From assembly GCF_003007675.1 (NCBI RefSeq), contig NZ_PXNP01000096.1:1-64000 (forward strand): 64,000 nucleotides of DNA. Reading direction: 5' to 3'. The notes beneath the pieces were generated by a model. The model saw nothing but the letters and a program-made list of their open reading frames with translations, was not told the origin of the DNA and searched no databases. A program made the translations under genes and the position numbers. This document shows positions 19,450 to 30,212 of this stretch, one piece after another (within the stretch, counting starts at the first letter, position 1; each line of letters begins with the position of its first letter). The stretch is from Marinobacter fuscus. GTDB taxonomy: Bacteria; Pseudomonadota; Gammaproteobacteria; Pseudomonadales; Oleiphilaceae.

Positions 19450-21720
19450 TCAGCTGCGCAGTTCCCGCGCTGCCGCTACCATGGTTTCCAGTGCCGGCGT
19501 CACTTCTTCCCATTTCCGCGTTTTCAGGCCGCAGTCCGGGTTAATCCACAGCCGTTCTGCGGGGATACGTTCAGCCGCCAGAGTCATCAGGTTGATGATG
19601 TGTTCCTTGTCTGGAATGTTGGGCGAATGGATGTCGTATACGCCCGGACCAATGTCGTTGGGGTATTCAAAGCTCCGGAACGCATCCAGCAGTTCCATGT
19701 CTGACCGAGAGGTCTCGATGGTGATGACATCGGCATCCATACGGGCAATGGCTTCGATGATGTCGTTGAATTCCGAGTAGCACATATGGGTATGGATCTG
19801 GGTGCTGTCATCTACGCCGTTGGCGGCGATGCGGAAGCTGTTGATTGCCCACTCCAGATACCTTGCCCAGTCCGACTGTCTCAGCGGCAGACCCTCGCGC
19901 AGAGCGGCTTCGTCGATCTGGATGATGTTCACGCCAGCTTTTTCCAGATCCTGAACCTCCTCGCGAATCGCGAGGGCCAGCTGCAGGCAGGAATCCTTGC
20001 GAGGCTGATCATCCCGCACGAAAGACCAGTTCAGAATCGTCACCGGGCCGGTCAGCATCCCTTTCACTGGTTTGTCCGTCAGCGACTGGGCATAGCGGAT
20101 CCATTCCACGGTCATGGCCTGGGGTCGGCGGATATCGCCAAACAGAATCGGTGGTTTCACGCAGCGTGAACCGTAAGACTGAACCCAGCCGAAGCGCGTG
20201 AAGGCATAGCCGTCCAGTTGCTCGCCAAAGTATTCCACCATGTCATTACGTTCGGGTTCGCCGTGTACCAGGACATCCAGTCCGAGCTTTTCCTGCTCTT
20301 CCACGCAACGCACAATTTCTGCTCGCATTTGTTCGATGTAAGCCTGTTCGCTCAGCTCGCCCTTACGGTATTGCAGTCGCGCCTGTCGAATCTCGCGGGT
20401 TTGCGGGAAAGATCCGATGGTCGTGGTCGGGAAGGCGGGCAGATTTAGTCTCTCCCGCTGGCGGACGATCCGCTGAGGGTAGGGACTCTGGCGATTGCCA
20501 AGCTCGGACGTGGCGGCGGCAACGGCCTTTCGAACCTCCGGATTGGTCACGCGATGGGAGCTGCGGCGGCTATCGATGGCCAATTGATTGTCTGCCAGCT
20601 CGGCGCGCACGCTGCTGCGGCCCTCGTTCAGTGCTCTGGCGAGAATCTTCAGTTCATCGAGCTTCTGAACCGCAAACGCCAGCCAGTTGCGAATATCGCT
20701 ATCAAGTTCCTGTTCCCGGGATAGATCGACAGGGACATGCAGAAGTGAGCAGGTCGGTGCCAGCCACAGACGTTGGCCCAGTCTTTCGTTCAGGGGCTCC
20801 AACCAGCCCAGAGTGCTGTTCAGATCCGATTTCCAGATGTTGCGACCGTTGACCACCCCGAGCGAAAGCACCTTGTGGCTCGGCAGCCAGTCTGCCACGC
20901 GACTGACCTCGGCCAGCGCACTGATGGCATCAACGTGCAGGCCTGCAACAGGCAATTCGCACGCCAGCTGAAGGTTGTCCCTGAGCTCGCCGAAATAGGT
21001 GGCCAATAGCAGTTTCGGGCGGTTCGTTTTTAGCTGGTGGTAAGCCAGATTGAAGGCATAACACCAGTTGGCGTCCAGATCCGTGACCAAGGCAGGTTCG
21101 TCAATCTGAACCCATTCCGCGCCAGCATCCGCCAGGGCTTTCAGGAGTTGGGAGTACACCGGTAGCAGGCGCTCCAGCAAATCCAGAGGATTGCTTCCAT
21201 CCGAGGTTTTTCCCAGCCAGAGGTAGGTCACCGGGCCAATAATCACGGGTTTTGCGTTGAGTCCCTGTTTCCGTGCTTCGGACAGTTGTGTTAACAGTCG
21301 TTCCGGATTGAGTTCAAAGTGAGTGTCAGCTGTCAGCTCCGGCACAATATAGTGGTAGTTGGTGTCAAACCACTTGGTCATCTCGCCAGCGGCAGTGACG
21401 CAGCAGGGGCTATCATTGGCACCCCGGCCACGTGCGGCACGGAAGTAAGCGTCCAGCTCCGAGCCTTCTTTGCTGGCGGCCCGGATGGGGAGGTTTCCCA
21501 GAGTGACGGACATATCCAGCACCTGGTCGTAAAGGGAAAAATCGCCTACCGGCACGTAATCGAGCCCGGCCTGTTGCTGCCAGTGACGCTGGCGCAGATC
21601 GGCTGCCGTGATGGCCAGCTCCTGTTCGGTTTGCCGGCCGCCCCAATAGTCTTCCAGCGCGAATTTCAGCTCGCGCTGGCCACCGATACGGGGGAAGCCG
21701 AGGTTATGTGTGGTTGCCAT
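19450..21720 (-). CDS. metE: Cobalamin-independent methionine synthase MetE
   Basis: MetE transfers a methyl group from 5-methyltetrahydropteroyltriglutamate to homocysteine. The 756-residue protein has the N-terminal homologous barrel ([21 protein letters not shown]) and the C-terminal catalytic barrel ([19 protein letters not shown]). Zinc ligands are visible in HTHMCYSEF (His and Cys) and in NPDCGLKTR (Cys). ATG 21720 has AGGA eight bases upstream. It is divergent from a MetR-type regulator with a MetR-box in the shared 113-bp gap, so activation by MetR/homocysteine is expected. Confidence 0.97.
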   Translation of the reverse strand: MATTHNLGFPRIGGQRELKFALEDYWGGRQTEQELAITAADLRQRHWQQQAGLDYVPVGDFSLYDQVLDMSVTLGNLPIRAASKEGSELDAYFRAARGRGANDSPCCVTAAGEMTKWFDTNYHYIVPELTADTHFELNPERLLTQLSEARKQGLNAKPVIIGPVTYLWLGKTSDGSNPLDLLERLLPVYSQLLKALADAGAEWVQIDEPALVTDLDANWCYAFNLAYHQLKTNRPKLLLATYFGELRDNLQLACELPVAGLHVDAISALAEVSRVADWLPSHKVLSLGVVNGRNIWKSDLNSTLGWLEPLNERLGQRLWLAPTCSLLHVPVDLSREQELDSDIRNWLAFAVQKLDELKILARALNEGRSSVRAELADNQLAIDSRRSSHRVTNPEVRKAVAAATSELGNRQSPYPQRIVRQRERLNLPAFPTTTIGSFPQTREIRQARLQYRKGELSEQAYIEQMRAEIVRCVEEQEKLGLDVLVHGEPERNDMVEYFGEQLDGYAFTRFGWVQSYGSRCVKPPILFGDIRRPQAMTVEWIRYAQSLTDKPVKGMLTGPVTILNWSFVRDDQPRKDSCLQLALAIREEVQDLEKAGVNIIQIDEAALREGLPLRQSDWARYLEWAINSFRIAANGVDDSTQIHTHMCYSEFNDIIEAIARMDADVITIETSRSDMELLDAFRSFEYPNDIGPGVYDIHSPNIPDKEHIINLMTLAAERIPAERLWINPDCGLKTRKWEEVTPALETMVAAARELRS

Positions 21721-21810
21721 GATCGAGTCCTTGAATCCTGTGTGTTGAGTCAGGCCTCAAGGTTAGGTGGGCTTTTGCATGAATAAAAATGGTATTATTT
21801 CACTAAATTA

Positions 21811-21823
21811 TGAAAAAGGTTCA
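21811..21823. promoter_or_regulatory. MetR box between metE and metR
   Basis: TGAAAAAGGTTCA matches the MetR consensus TGAA-N5-TTCA exactly, including A at the centre. It lies 10 bp before the metR start and 90 bp from metE. A second weaker dyad, TTGAG-N6-CTCAA, is at 21745-21760. Confidence 0.75.
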
Positions 21824-21833
21824 CGGATAGGTC

Positions 21834-22724
21834 ATGGTCGAGCGGCATCATCTGGAAATCATGCGAGCGGTGGAGCGCCAGGGTTCACTGACGGCTGCGG
21901 CGGAACAGCTACACCTCACCCAGTCGGCGTTGTCCCACGCTATTCGTAAGCTGGAGCAACAACTGGGCACGCCGGTCTGGCTCCGAGAGGGGCGTCAGTT
22001 GCGTTTGACTCAGGCTGGTCATCAACTGCTGGCATTAGCCAATCGTTTGCTGCCGCAGTTTGAACACGCTGAGATGCAGATTCACCAGATTGCCCAAGGG
22101 CAGCGCGGCAGCTTGCGAATTGGCATGGAGTGTCACCCCTGCTATCAATGGCTTCTGAAAGTAGTAGGCCCTTACTTGCAGCAGTGGCCGGATGTTGATG
22201 TTGATGTGAAACAGGAGTTCCAGTTCGGCGGCATGGGGGCGTTGTTTGGCCATGACATTGACCTGCTGGTCACACCAGACCCACTGCACAAGCCCGGGGT
22301 GCGTTTTGAGCCAGTGTTCGATTACGAGCAGGTGCTGGTGGTGCCCGAGCAACACCCGCTGGCGGAACAAGAGTGGGTAAGGCCGGAGCAGTTGGAAACA
22401 GAAACCCTGATTACCTATCCGGTGGCGGTAGAGCGGCTGGATATCTTCACCCGCTTTTTCTTGCCCGCCCATACCGCACCGGCCCGGCACAAAACCATCG
22501 AAACCACCGATATCATGCTGCAAATGGTGGCCGCTGGCCGGGGAGTCACGGCTTTGCCTCGCTGGCTGGTGCATGAGTACGCGCAAAAGCTGCCAATTCG
22601 GGCGTTGAGCCTGGGTGAACAGGGGATGCCCAAACAGATATTTCTTGGCTTTCGCGAGATCGACGAAACCGTGGATTACCTGTCGGCATTTGTAAAACTG
22701 GCCCGGGGGATTCGCTGGGGCTGA
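21834..22724 (+). CDS. metR: LysR-type regulator MetR
   Basis: The 296-residue protein is a LysR-type regulator. The winged helix-turn-helix lies at about residues 1-60 ([32 protein letters not shown]), followed by the substrate-binding domain that opens [16 protein letters not shown]. That opening and the divergent placement next to metE identify MetR, which uses homocysteine as co-inducer. The MetR box sits just before its own start, so autoregulation is expected. The ATG is 10 bp from the box. Length is normal. Confidence 0.92.
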   Translation: MVERHHLEIMRAVERQGSLTAAAEQLHLTQSALSHAIRKLEQQLGTPVWLREGRQLRLTQAGHQLLALANRLLPQFEHAEMQIHQIAQGQRGSLRIGMECHPCYQWLLKVVGPYLQQWPDVDVDVKQEFQFGGMGALFGHDIDLLVTPDPLHKPGVRFEPVFDYEQVLVVPEQHPLAEQEWVRPEQLETETLITYPVAVERLDIFTRFFLPAHTAPARHKTIETTDIMLQMVAAGRGVTALPRWLVHEYAQKLPIRALSLGEQGMPKQIFLGFREIDETVDYLSAFVKLARGIRWG

Positions 22725-22771
22725 GATCTTCGGTTAAACTGCGCGAAAAATTCCAACAGGACACACGAATC

Positions 22772-23164
22772 ATGAGCGATATCCCTGCAGATCTGAAATA
22801 CATCGAGACCCACCAATGGGTGAGGGTAGACGCCGATGGCACCGCCACCGTGGGCATTACCGATTTCGCCCAGGAGCAATTGGGCGACGTGGTGTTTATC
22901 GAAGTGCCCGAAATTGGCGCAACGGTGAATGGTGGTGAAGAGGCTGGCGTGGCCGAGTCCGTTAAATCCGCTTCCGATGTGTTCAGCCCGGTCACCGGTG
23001 AGGTGATTGCGGTGAACGAAAAACTGGAGGACGAGCCGGAAACCGTTAACGAGGATCCCTACGGTGATGGCTGGATGTTCCGGGTGAAGCTGGCGGATGC
23101 CGGCGAACTGGAAGGCCTGATGGATTCGGTGGCCTACGGCGAACACGTGGCTGCAGAATCCTGA
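22772..23164 (+). CDS. gcvH: Glycine cleavage system H protein
   Basis: GcvH is the lipoyl-carrying shuttle protein of the glycine cleavage complex. The 130-residue protein has the lipoylation lysine K65 in [13 protein letters not shown], and the [21 protein letters not shown] opening of the family. It lies 47 bp after metR and is not next to gcvT or gcvP within this window. One-carbon units it produces would feed the folate pool used by MetE and GlyA, which makes the metE-metR-gcvH grouping functionally sensible. Confidence 0.95.
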   Translation: MSDIPADLKYIETHQWVRVDADGTATVGITDFAQEQLGDVVFIEVPEIGATVNGGEEAGVAESVKSASDVFSPVTGEVIAVNEKLEDEPETVNEDPYGDGWMFRVKLADAGELEGLMDSVAYGEHVAAES

Positions 23165-23218
23165 ACGCAGGTTTCAGGCCCGGGCAGTCAGACTTGCGCC
23201 GGGCCGGGTGAAGCTCGA

Positions 23219-23875
23219 TCAGTCCCGCAGAGACAGCACTGGCCAGCCCAGCTCTCGGGCCTGAGCTTCCAGTGTCGGGTCGGGGTCGACGGCCACCGGG
23301 TTGGGCACCTTCCGCAGCAGCGGCAAATCGTTGTGTGAGTCGCTGTAAAACCAGGCGTTTTCCAGGCTCTCGCCGTGGGCGGCAAGCCAGTCGTTCAGTC
23401 GTTCCACCTTGCCTTCTTGGAAGCTGGGCGTGCCCGCCACTTCACCGGTAAAGCGGCCGTTCACCAGTTCCGGCTCAGTGGCGATCAGATAATCCACGCC
23501 CAGCTTGTCGGCAATCCGCTCGGTCACAAACCGGTTGGTGGCGGTGATGATCATCAGGGTGTGGCCCTGGGCCCGGTGATCGGCCAGCAGTTTGGCCGCT
23601 TTATCCTGCATCATCGGCTGGATTTTCTTCGCCATGAAGACATCGCGCCAGGCGTTCAGCTCATCCATGTTATGGCGGGTTAGCGGCTCCAACACAAAGC
23701 GCTGATAGTGAAAAATGTCCAGTTCGCCGTTCAGGTATTCCTGATAGAAGCGATCGTTGGCCAGGCGATATTCTTCCGGGTCGACAATTTCCTCTTCCAC
23801 CAGAAATTCGCCCCAGGCATGGTCACTGTCGCCAGCCAGCAGTGTGTTGTCCAGATCAAAAATCGCGAGCGTCAC
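23219..23875 (-). CDS. HAD-IB family phosphatase (SerB-like)
   Basis: The protein opens with the HAD motif I in LAIFDLDNTLLAGDSD, has motif II in LMIITATNRFVTERIA, and motif III/IV in GKVERLNDWL and FYSDSHNDLPLL. This pattern matches the HAD-IB hydrolase subfamily that includes SerB and related phosphatases, but the substrate is not known. GTG 23875 is chosen because GGAGG lies seven bases upstream; the open frame upstream to 24028 overlaps the rppH promoter region and has no family match. The gene is divergent from rppH, a neighbour pair common in Pseudomonas-type genomes. It has 218 residues. Confidence 0.88.
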   Translation of the reverse strand: MTLAIFDLDNTLLAGDSDHAWGEFLVEEEIVDPEEYRLANDRFYQEYLNGELDIFHYQRFVLEPLTRHNMDELNAWRDVFMAKKIQPMMQDKAAKLLADHRAQGHTLMIITATNRFVTERIADKLGVDYLIATEPELVNGRFTGEVAGTPSFQEGKVERLNDWLAAHGESLENAWFYSDSHNDLPLLRKVPNPVAVDPDPTLEAQARELGWPVLSLRD

Positions 23876-24045
23876 AAAGTTTCCTCCCAGTTCCACGGCC
23901 CGATCGCAAGCGCAGCAGTCTACCATGAAGCCCTGGGGACTGCGCCGTTTGCCGAAGTCTTGGGTTTCTGTAAGAATGATTGCAACTTGGACTAATTCCG
24001 CCGGTTGCATAGAGGCCGGCGCCGACACTTTGAGAGGACTGTACC

Positions 24046-24576
24046 GTGATTGACTCAGACGGTTTCAGACCCAACGTCGGAATCATTCTGGCCAACCACC
24101 GGGGCGAAGTGCTCTGGGCAAGGCGAATAGGGCAAGACTCCTGGCAGTTTCCCCAGGGTGGCATCAAGCACAATGAATCGCCCGAACAGGCGCTTTTCCG
24201 GGAGCTGGGCGAAGAAATCGGCCTGGCGGCAGACGATGTGGAAATCATCAGCTGTACCCGGGGCTGGCTGCGCTACAGGCTACCCAGGCGAATGGTGCGC
24301 CACAATTCCCACCCGGTGTGTGTGGGCCAAAAACAGAAATGGTTCCTGCTGAGGATGTTATCGCCAGACGCGCATGTACGCGTGGATAGCACGGACTCAC
24401 CGGAATTCGACGGTTGGCAGTGGGTAAGCTACTGGTACCCGCTCGGACAGGTGGTTTCATTCAAGCGAGAAGTTTACAGGCGTGCGTTGAGGGAGTTGGC
24501 GCCCAGGCTGTTTCATAATATGGAGCAGTGGCAGCGGAGCGAGCCCCCAAAGCGTGTGAAGGAACATCAGAAATGA
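24046..24576 (+). CDS. rppH: RNA pyrophosphohydrolase RppH
   Basis: RppH removes pyrophosphate from the 5' end of mRNA and so starts RNase E decay. The Nudix box is present as [23 protein letters not shown], and family segments [31 protein letters not shown] and GQKQKWFLL are intact. The start is GTG 24046 with AGGA about seven bases upstream. The 176-residue length is normal. It lies 12 bp before ptsP, so the two form an operon, as in E. coli. Confidence 0.95.
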   Translation: MIDSDGFRPNVGIILANHRGEVLWARRIGQDSWQFPQGGIKHNESPEQALFRELGEEIGLAADDVEIISCTRGWLRYRLPRRMVRHNSHPVCVGQKQKWFLLRMLSPDAHVRVDSTDSPEFDGWQWVSYWYPLGQVVSFKREVYRRALRELAPRLFHNMEQWQRSEPPKRVKEHQK

Positions 24577-24588
24577 CGGACTGACTCC

Positions 24589-26895
24589 ATGCTGAGCATC
24601 CTGCGAAGTCTAGTACAAGAGGTGAACAGCGCCCGGGATCTGAAGGAGGCGCTGGATATCATCGTGTCGCGCGTGCAGGACGCCATGGGGACAGAAGTCT
24701 GCTCGGTGTACCTGCTCGACCCGGCCTCCAACCGCTATATCCTGATGGCCACCCAAGGCCTGTACAAGCAATCGGTGGGCGTGGTCAGCCTGGCTTATTC
24801 TGAAGGTCTGGTTGGGCTGGTGGGCTCCCGTGAAGAGCCCATCAACCTTGAAGACGCCCCATCCCATCCCCGCTACCGTTATTTTCCGGAAACCGGTGAA
24901 GAACGTTTTCGCTCTTTTCTTGGGGTACCTATCATCCATCACCGCCGGGTACTGGGCGTGCTGGTGGTTCAGCAGCGGGAGAGTTCCCGTTGCTTCGACG
25001 AAGGCGAAGAAGCCTTTCTAGTGACCGTCTCTGCCCAGTTGGCCGGAGTGATTGCTCACAGTGAGGCCACCGGCGCCATCAGTGGCCTGTCATTAACCGG
25101 TGAAGAAACCTGGGATGTCTGTTTTAACGGGGTTCCGGGCGCCCCGGGGGTCGCCATCGGTACCGGCGTGGTGGTCTACCCGGCGGCCGATCTTGATGCC
25201 GTACCGGAGAAGCCGGCAGAAGACCTGGAGCACGAGTTGGCGCTGTTCCGCTCGTCGGTGGATTCGGTGCGCGAGGACATCGAGCGGGTGGCCAACCGGC
25301 TGGCATCCCAGCTGCGCTCCGAAGAGCAGGCACTGTTTGACGTTTATCTGCGAATGCTGGGGGACGAAGCCCTGCCCGGGGAGGTGGAAAACCGCATTCG
25401 CGAGAATGTCTGGGCTCAGGGCGCACTCAAGCAGGTGGTGCAGCAATATATTCGCCATTTCGAGATGATGGACGACCCCTATCTGCGGGAGCGGGCGGTG
25501 GATATCCGGGATCTTGGTCGTCGCTTGTTGTCGTATTTGCAGGAAGGCGAACAGGAAACCTTGGAGTATCCGGAAAACACCGTGCTGGTGAGCGAGGAAC
25601 TCACCCCTGCTATGCTCGGTGAGGTGCCCAAGGGCCGCCTGGTGGGCCTGGTTTCCATGAAGGGCTCCAGTAACTCCCACGTGGCCATTCTGGCCCGGGC
25701 TATGGGCGTGCCCACTGTGATGGGGCTGGTGGATACCCCAGTGAATCAGCTCAACGGCCGGGAGCTGGTGGTGGATGGTTTCGAGGGGCAGATTTTTGCC
25801 TCGCCCTCCACCGACCTTCGGGCGTTCTATCAGGCTATCTATGATGAAGAGAATGAACTGATTCGGGGCCTGGAAGCGCTGCGCGATTTGCCCTGCGAAA
25901 CCACCGATGGCCATCGGATCTCGTTGCTGGTGAACACCGGGCTGATGACCGACGTGGTGCGCTCGCTCACCCATGGCGCCGAAGGCATTGGGCTGTACCG
26001 AACCGAAGTACCGTTCATGATCAAAGAGCGTTTCCCGTCCGAGCAGGAGCAGCGGGAATATTACCGTGAGCAACTGGAGGCCTTCGCCCCCAACCCGGTT
26101 ACCATGCGCACTTTGGATGTGGGTGGCGACAAGGCGCTGAGTTATTTCCCGATTGAGGAGGAAAACCCGTTTCTGGGCTGGCGGGGTATCCGGGTAACCC
26201 TGGATCATCCGGAAATCTTTCTGGTGCAGGTTCGGGCCATGCTCAAGGCCAGCGAGGGCCTGAATAATCTGCAGATTATGCTGCCCATGATCAGTAACAT
26301 TTCCGAAGTGGAAGAGTCGCTGCATCTGATTTACCGGGTCTATCACGAGGTGCGCGAGGAAGGCTATGACATCCGCATGCCGAAAGTCGGCGTGATGGTG
26401 GAAATCCCTGCAGCGATTTATCAAATTCGTGAGCTGGCCGAGCGGGTGGATTTTCTGTCTGTCGGCTCCAACGATCTGACTCAATACCTGCTGGCGGTGG
26501 ATCGCAACAACCCGCGGGTGGCGCAGCTTTACCATTCCTACCATCCGGCTGTGCTGCAGGCGCTGGTGCGGGTAGCCCAGGATGCTCATTCCGTAGGCAA
26601 GCCGGTAGGTATCTGCGGGGAACTGGCGGGCGACCCTGGCGGCGCGCTGCTGCTCATGGCGATGGGCTACGACTCTCTTTCAATGAACGCAGCCAGCCTG
26701 CCCAAGGTCAAATCAGTGATTCGCAGTGTGGATCGCGAATGGGCCATTCAATTGCTGGAAGATGTACTGTTACTGGATTCCCCCCACGTGATCAAAAGCT
26801 GTGTTGACCTGGCGCTGCGCAATGCCGGATTTGGCCGATACCTTCGGCCTGATCGCAGCTCTGCGGCTGCGCTGGTGGAGCAGGCGGCTTCCTGA
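24589..26895 (+). CDS. ptsP: Nitrogen PTS enzyme I, PtsP (EI-Ntr)
   Basis: PtsP takes phosphate from PEP and passes it to NPr and EIIA-Ntr, a regulatory relay that senses nitrogen and carbon status. Domains in order are GAF (about residues 1-160), the EI N-terminal part, the phosphohistidine swivel domain with H364 in SSNSHVAILARAMGVPT, and the PEP-binding barrel (TMRTLDVGGDKALSYF, VGVMVEIPAAIYQI, SVGSNDLTQYLLAVDRNN, GICGELAGDP). The 768-residue length and order match EI-Ntr. It follows rppH by 12 bp. Confidence 0.96.
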   Translation: MLSILRSLVQEVNSARDLKEALDIIVSRVQDAMGTEVCSVYLLDPASNRYILMATQGLYKQSVGVVSLAYSEGLVGLVGSREEPINLEDAPSHPRYRYFPETGEERFRSFLGVPIIHHRRVLGVLVVQQRESSRCFDEGEEAFLVTVSAQLAGVIAHSEATGAISGLSLTGEETWDVCFNGVPGAPGVAIGTGVVVYPAADLDAVPEKPAEDLEHELALFRSSVDSVREDIERVANRLASQLRSEEQALFDVYLRMLGDEALPGEVENRIRENVWAQGALKQVVQQYIRHFEMMDDPYLRERAVDIRDLGRRLLSYLQEGEQETLEYPENTVLVSEELTPAMLGEVPKGRLVGLVSMKGSSNSHVAILARAMGVPTVMGLVDTPVNQLNGRELVVDGFEGQIFASPSTDLRAFYQAIYDEENELIRGLEALRDLPCETTDGHRISLLVNTGLMTDVVRSLTHGAEGIGLYRTEVPFMIKERFPSEQEQREYYREQLEAFAPNPVTMRTLDVGGDKALSYFPIEEENPFLGWRGIRVTLDHPEIFLVQVRAMLKASEGLNNLQIMLPMISNISEVEESLHLIYRVYHEVREEGYDIRMPKVGVMVEIPAAIYQIRELAERVDFLSVGSNDLTQYLLAVDRNNPRVAQLYHSYHPAVLQALVRVAQDAHSVGKPVGICGELAGDPGGALLLMAMGYDSLSMNAASLPKVKSVIRSVDREWAIQLLEDVLLLDSPHVIKSCVDLALRNAGFGRYLRPDRSSAAALVEQAAS

Positions 26896-26995
26896 GTCCT
26901 GGGCATTTCTGGCGGTTTAGTGTGCTTACTCTAAAATCCACTGCTAGATTTTTATCAAGTGCATTTTCCGCAGTCGTCACTGAAAAGGACAAACC

Positions 26996-28237
26996 ATGAC
27001 AACAGCAACCGAACTCAAGCCGGCACCTCGCATCGGCCTCGCGCTCGGGGGCGGGGGTCCATTGGGCGGCATCTATGAAATTGGCGCTCTAAGAGCACTG
27101 GATGAAGCGCTGGATGGTGTGGATTTCAATGCTGCGGATGTGTATGTGGGGGTGAATTCTGGCTCCTTCGTCGCGGCCAACCTGGCCAACCAGGTGACCA
27201 CCGCGCAATTGTGCCGGATTTTCGTGCGTAACGAGGCCGAGGTACACCCGTTCCGCCCGGAAGTCTTCTATCGCCCGGCGTTTCAGGAGTTCGGTAATCG
27301 TTTGCTGGCGGTGCCCGGGTTGGTGTCCACCGCGGTCAGCCGGTTTATCAACAACCCCTACGATCAGAGTTTTCTTGAAGCCATGACCATTCTGGCCCAG
27401 GCTGCGCCGTCGGGTTTGTTCGATAACGAGGGGTTGCAGGACTATCTGCTGCGAACATTCACCATGCTGGGCCGAACCAATGATTTCCGGCAACTGAAGC
27501 ATCGGTTGTATGTGGTGGCGGCTGATGTGGAAAGCACCGAAGCGGTGTGTTTCGGTGCTCCGGGCTTCGATCATGTACCCATCTCCCGTGCGGTTCAGGC
27601 CAGTACGGCGTCGCCCGGGCTGTATGTGCCGGTGGAGATAGACGGTCACTATTATGTCGACGGCACCCTGCGCAAAGGCTTGCACGCCTCAGTGGCGTTT
27701 GAGGATGGTGCGGATCTGGTGCTGGCGGTGAACCCCCAGGTACCGCTGGATGCCCGCGCAGCGGTGCGAGCAGGCTCCATCAAGCCGGGTAAACTGACTC
27801 ATTCGGGAATGCCCAATCTGCTCGCTCAAACCTACCGCACCATGGTCTATTCCCGCATGAAATCCGGTATCGCCCAGTATGCACGGGACTATCCCGATAA
27901 AGACATTGTGCTGTTCGAGCCCACCCGGGACGACGCCAAACTGTTTTTCTCCAATGTGTTCAGTTTCCAGGGGCGGCGCATGGTGTGTGAGCACGCTTAT
28001 CAGATGACCCGGCGAGATCTGCTCCGCCGGGCTGATGATCTGGAGCCGAAGCTGCAAAAATACGGCATCACCTTGCGACGGGATCGCCTTGAGGATGAAG
28101 AGCGCACCATCAGCACCGGTCTGTATGGTGAAATGTTGCCGTTGCATGTGGCCAGGGAGCGTCAGGGCGGGGGTGAAAAGAGTGCGCTGGCCAGCGGTCT
28201 GAGCAACGTAACGCAGCTGTTTTCCAAAGCTCAGTAG
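26996..28237 (+). CDS. Patatin-like protein with altered nucleophile motif
   Basis: The 413-residue protein has the patatin fold: a glycine-rich loop ALGGGGPLGGIYEIGALRAL at about residues 17-36, the nucleophile-elbow region DVYVGVNSGSFVAANLA, and the acidic dyad partner D222 in YYVDGTLRKG. In canonical patatins the elbow is G-x-S-x-G; here an ungapped alignment puts Asn54 in the Ser position (G-V-N-S-G), with Ser55 next to it. The family usually degrades phospholipids or acyl esters at the membrane. Activity may therefore be reduced or lost, or Ser55 may serve; this cannot be decided from sequence. No signal peptide is seen. It stands alone between ptsP and the convergent hslU. Confidence 0.85.
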   Translation: MTTATELKPAPRIGLALGGGGPLGGIYEIGALRALDEALDGVDFNAADVYVGVNSGSFVAANLANQVTTAQLCRIFVRNEAEVHPFRPEVFYRPAFQEFGNRLLAVPGLVSTAVSRFINNPYDQSFLEAMTILAQAAPSGLFDNEGLQDYLLRTFTMLGRTNDFRQLKHRLYVVAADVESTEAVCFGAPGFDHVPISRAVQASTASPGLYVPVEIDGHYYVDGTLRKGLHASVAFEDGADLVLAVNPQVPLDARAAVRAGSIKPGKLTHSGMPNLLAQTYRTMVYSRMKSGIAQYARDYPDKDIVLFEPTRDDAKLFFSNVFSFQGRRMVCEHAYQMTRRDLLRRADDLEPKLQKYGITLRRDRLEDEERTISTGLYGEMLPLHVARERQGGGEKSALASGLSNVTQLFSKAQ

Positions 28238-28273
28238 TTCAGGGAATTAGCCCGGCGGGGCACTGGTGGTGTG

Positions 28274-28316
28274 AACACAAAAGGCCGAAGGTGTGTGACC
28301 TTCGGCCTTTTGTGTT
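28274..28316. terminator. Bidirectional terminator between patatin gene and hslU
   Basis: A perfect 19-bp stem whose core is AAAAGGCCGAAGGT, with a 5-base loop, ends in T-rich sequence on both strands. It serves two convergent genes. Confidence 0.9.
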
Positions 28317-28335
28317 TGCGGGTGCCAGCTTCTGA

Positions 28336-29667
28336 TTAAAGGATGTAGCGGCTCAGATCTTCATCTTCAGACAGCTCGCCCAGTTTCTCGTCCACATAGG
28401 CGGCGGTTACCTCAAACGCTTCGGTGACCGCATCCCCTGCGTCGTAAGACAGGCTTTCCAGCAAGCGCTCCAGCACCGTGTGCAGGCGCCGGGCGCCGAT
28501 GTTTTCGGTGCTTTCATTCACCTTCCAGGCAACCTCGGCAATGCGGGCAATGGCATCGTCGGCGAAGGTCAGCTTCACGCCTTCGGCGCCCATCAGGGCT
28601 TCATATTGTTGCACCAGTGAGGCATCCGGTTCAGTCAGAATGCGTTTGAAGTCGTCTGGCGTCAGCGCCTGCAGTTCTACGCGAATCGGCAAACGACCCT
28701 GCAGTTCCGGAATAAGGTCTGAGGGTTTGGACAGATGGAAGGCGCCGGAGGCGATGAACAGTATGTGGTCGGTACGGATAGAGCCGTACTTGGTGCTGAC
28801 TGTGCTGCCTTCAATTAGCGGCAACAGATCCCTTTGGACACCTTCCCGGGACACATCTGATGAGGTGTTTTCCGAACGCTTGGCTACCTTGTCGATTTCA
28901 TCCAGGAACACGATGCCGTTCTGCTCCACCGCCTGGATGGCCTTCTGCTTGATTTCTTCCTCGTTCACCAGTTTAGCGGCTTCTTCGTCTTTTACCCGCT
29001 TCATGGCATCGACGACTTTCATCTTGCGGGTTTTACGCTTGTCGGATGACAGGTTGGAGAACATGCTTTGCAGCTGGGAGGTCATTTCCTCCATACCCGG
29101 AGGCGCCATGATCTCGACGCCAGGGGCGGCGCTGCGCAGATCAATCTCGATTTCCTTGTCATCCAGCTCGCCCTCCCGCAGTTTCTTGCGGAACAGCTGG
29201 CGGGTGGAAGAGTCACTGCTGGAGTGCTGGCTATCTTCGTTAAAGTCCCGCGCTGGCGGCAACAGGGCGTCCAGGATGCGATCTTCTGCGGCATCCAGCG
29301 CGCGATGCTCGTGCCGCTTCATTTCCTGCTCCCGCAGCATCTTGATGGCCATGTCGGCCAGATCCCGGATGATGGATTCCACGTCCCGGCCCACGTAACC
29401 GACTTCGGTAAACTTGGTGGCTTCTACTTTCAGGAAGGGGGCGTCGGCGAGCTTGGCCAGGCGACGGGCAATTTCAGTTTTGCCGACCCCGGTGGGCCCG
29501 ATCATCAAAATATTCTTGGGGGTAATTTCGTCTCGCAGGCTGGCATCTAGCTGCATGCGGCGCCAGCGGTTACGCAGGGCAATGGCAACGGCGCGCTTGG
29601 CTTCTTCCTGGCCCACGATGTGCTTGTTGAGCTCGTGGACAATTTCCCGTGGAGTCATTGTAGACAT
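28336..29667 (-). CDS. hslU: HslUV protease ATPase subunit HslU
   Basis: HslU (ClpY) is the AAA+ unfoldase that feeds HslV. The 443-residue protein has Walker [10 protein letters not shown] at about residues 57-65, Walker [12 protein letters not shown], the I-domain in between (about 110-245) and the C-terminal tail [11 protein letters not shown], which inserts into HslV to activate it. It starts 14 bp after the hslV stop on the same strand, a standard operon. Heat-shock control is expected from the family, but no sigma-32 promoter was recognised. Confidence 0.97.
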   Translation of the reverse strand: MSTMTPREIVHELNKHIVGQEEAKRAVAIALRNRWRRMQLDASLRDEITPKNILMIGPTGVGKTEIARRLAKLADAPFLKVEATKFTEVGYVGRDVESIIRDLADMAIKMLREQEMKRHEHRALDAAEDRILDALLPPARDFNEDSQHSSSDSSTRQLFRKKLREGELDDKEIEIDLRSAAPGVEIMAPPGMEEMTSQLQSMFSNLSSDKRKTRKMKVVDAMKRVKDEEAAKLVNEEEIKQKAIQAVEQNGIVFLDEIDKVAKRSENTSSDVSREGVQRDLLPLIEGSTVSTKYGSIRTDHILFIASGAFHLSKPSDLIPELQGRLPIRVELQALTPDDFKRILTEPDASLVQQYEALMGAEGVKLTFADDAIARIAEVAWKVNESTENIGARRLHTVLERLLESLSYDAGDAVTEAFEVTAAYVDEKLGELSEDEDLSRYIL

Positions 29668-29681
29668 GGTTGCTCCGTTGG

Positions 29682-30212
29682 TCAGTCTTTAATGGGTAGC
29701 ACTTCAAGGGTGCGGTGCTGATTGGTGTAAATGCAGATGTCGCCAGCAATCTCAAGAGCCTTCTCGGCGACTTCCTGAGCACTCAGGTCGGTGTTTTCGA
29801 GCAGCGCACGGGCCGCAGCCTGGGCAAAGGGGCCGCCGGAGCCAATGGCAATCAGCCCCTGCTCGGGTTCGATCACATCGCCGTTGCCGGTAATGATCAG
29901 CGAGGCGGTTTTATCGGCCACGGCCAACAGGGCTTCCAGTTTGCGCAGAGCCCGGTCGCTACGCCAGTCTTTGGCCAGTTCCACGGCCGCACGGGTAAGG
30001 TTGCCCTGATGCTTTTCGAGCTGGGCCTCAAAGCGCTCGAACAGGGTGAAGGCGTCGGCGGTACCACCGGCAAAACCGGCAATCACCTGGCCGTTGTAAA
30101 GCCGCCGAACCTTGCGGGCGTTGCCTTTCATTACGGTGTTGCCAAGGGATACCTGGCCATCACCACCCATGGCGACTTCATTCTCCCGGCGTACGGAAAC
30201 GATCGTGGTCAT
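29682..30212 (-). CDS. hslV: HslUV protease peptidase subunit HslV
   Basis: HslV (ClpQ) is the proteasome-like threonine peptidase. After Met removal the catalytic Thr is at the new N-terminus (MTTIVSVRR), and [23 protein letters not shown] plus [15 protein letters not shown] are conserved. The length of 176 residues is normal. It lies upstream of hslU and downstream of a palindromic repeat element (30302-30400) that separates it from the SPOR-domain gene. Confidence 0.97.
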   Translation of the reverse strand: MTTIVSVRRENEVAMGGDGQVSLGNTVMKGNARKVRRLYNGQVIAGFAGGTADAFTLFERFEAQLEKHQGNLTRAAVELAKDWRSDRALRKLEALLAVADKTASLIITGNGDVIEPEQGLIAIGSGGPFAQAAARALLENTDLSAQEVAEKALEIAGDICIYTNQHRTLEVLPIKD

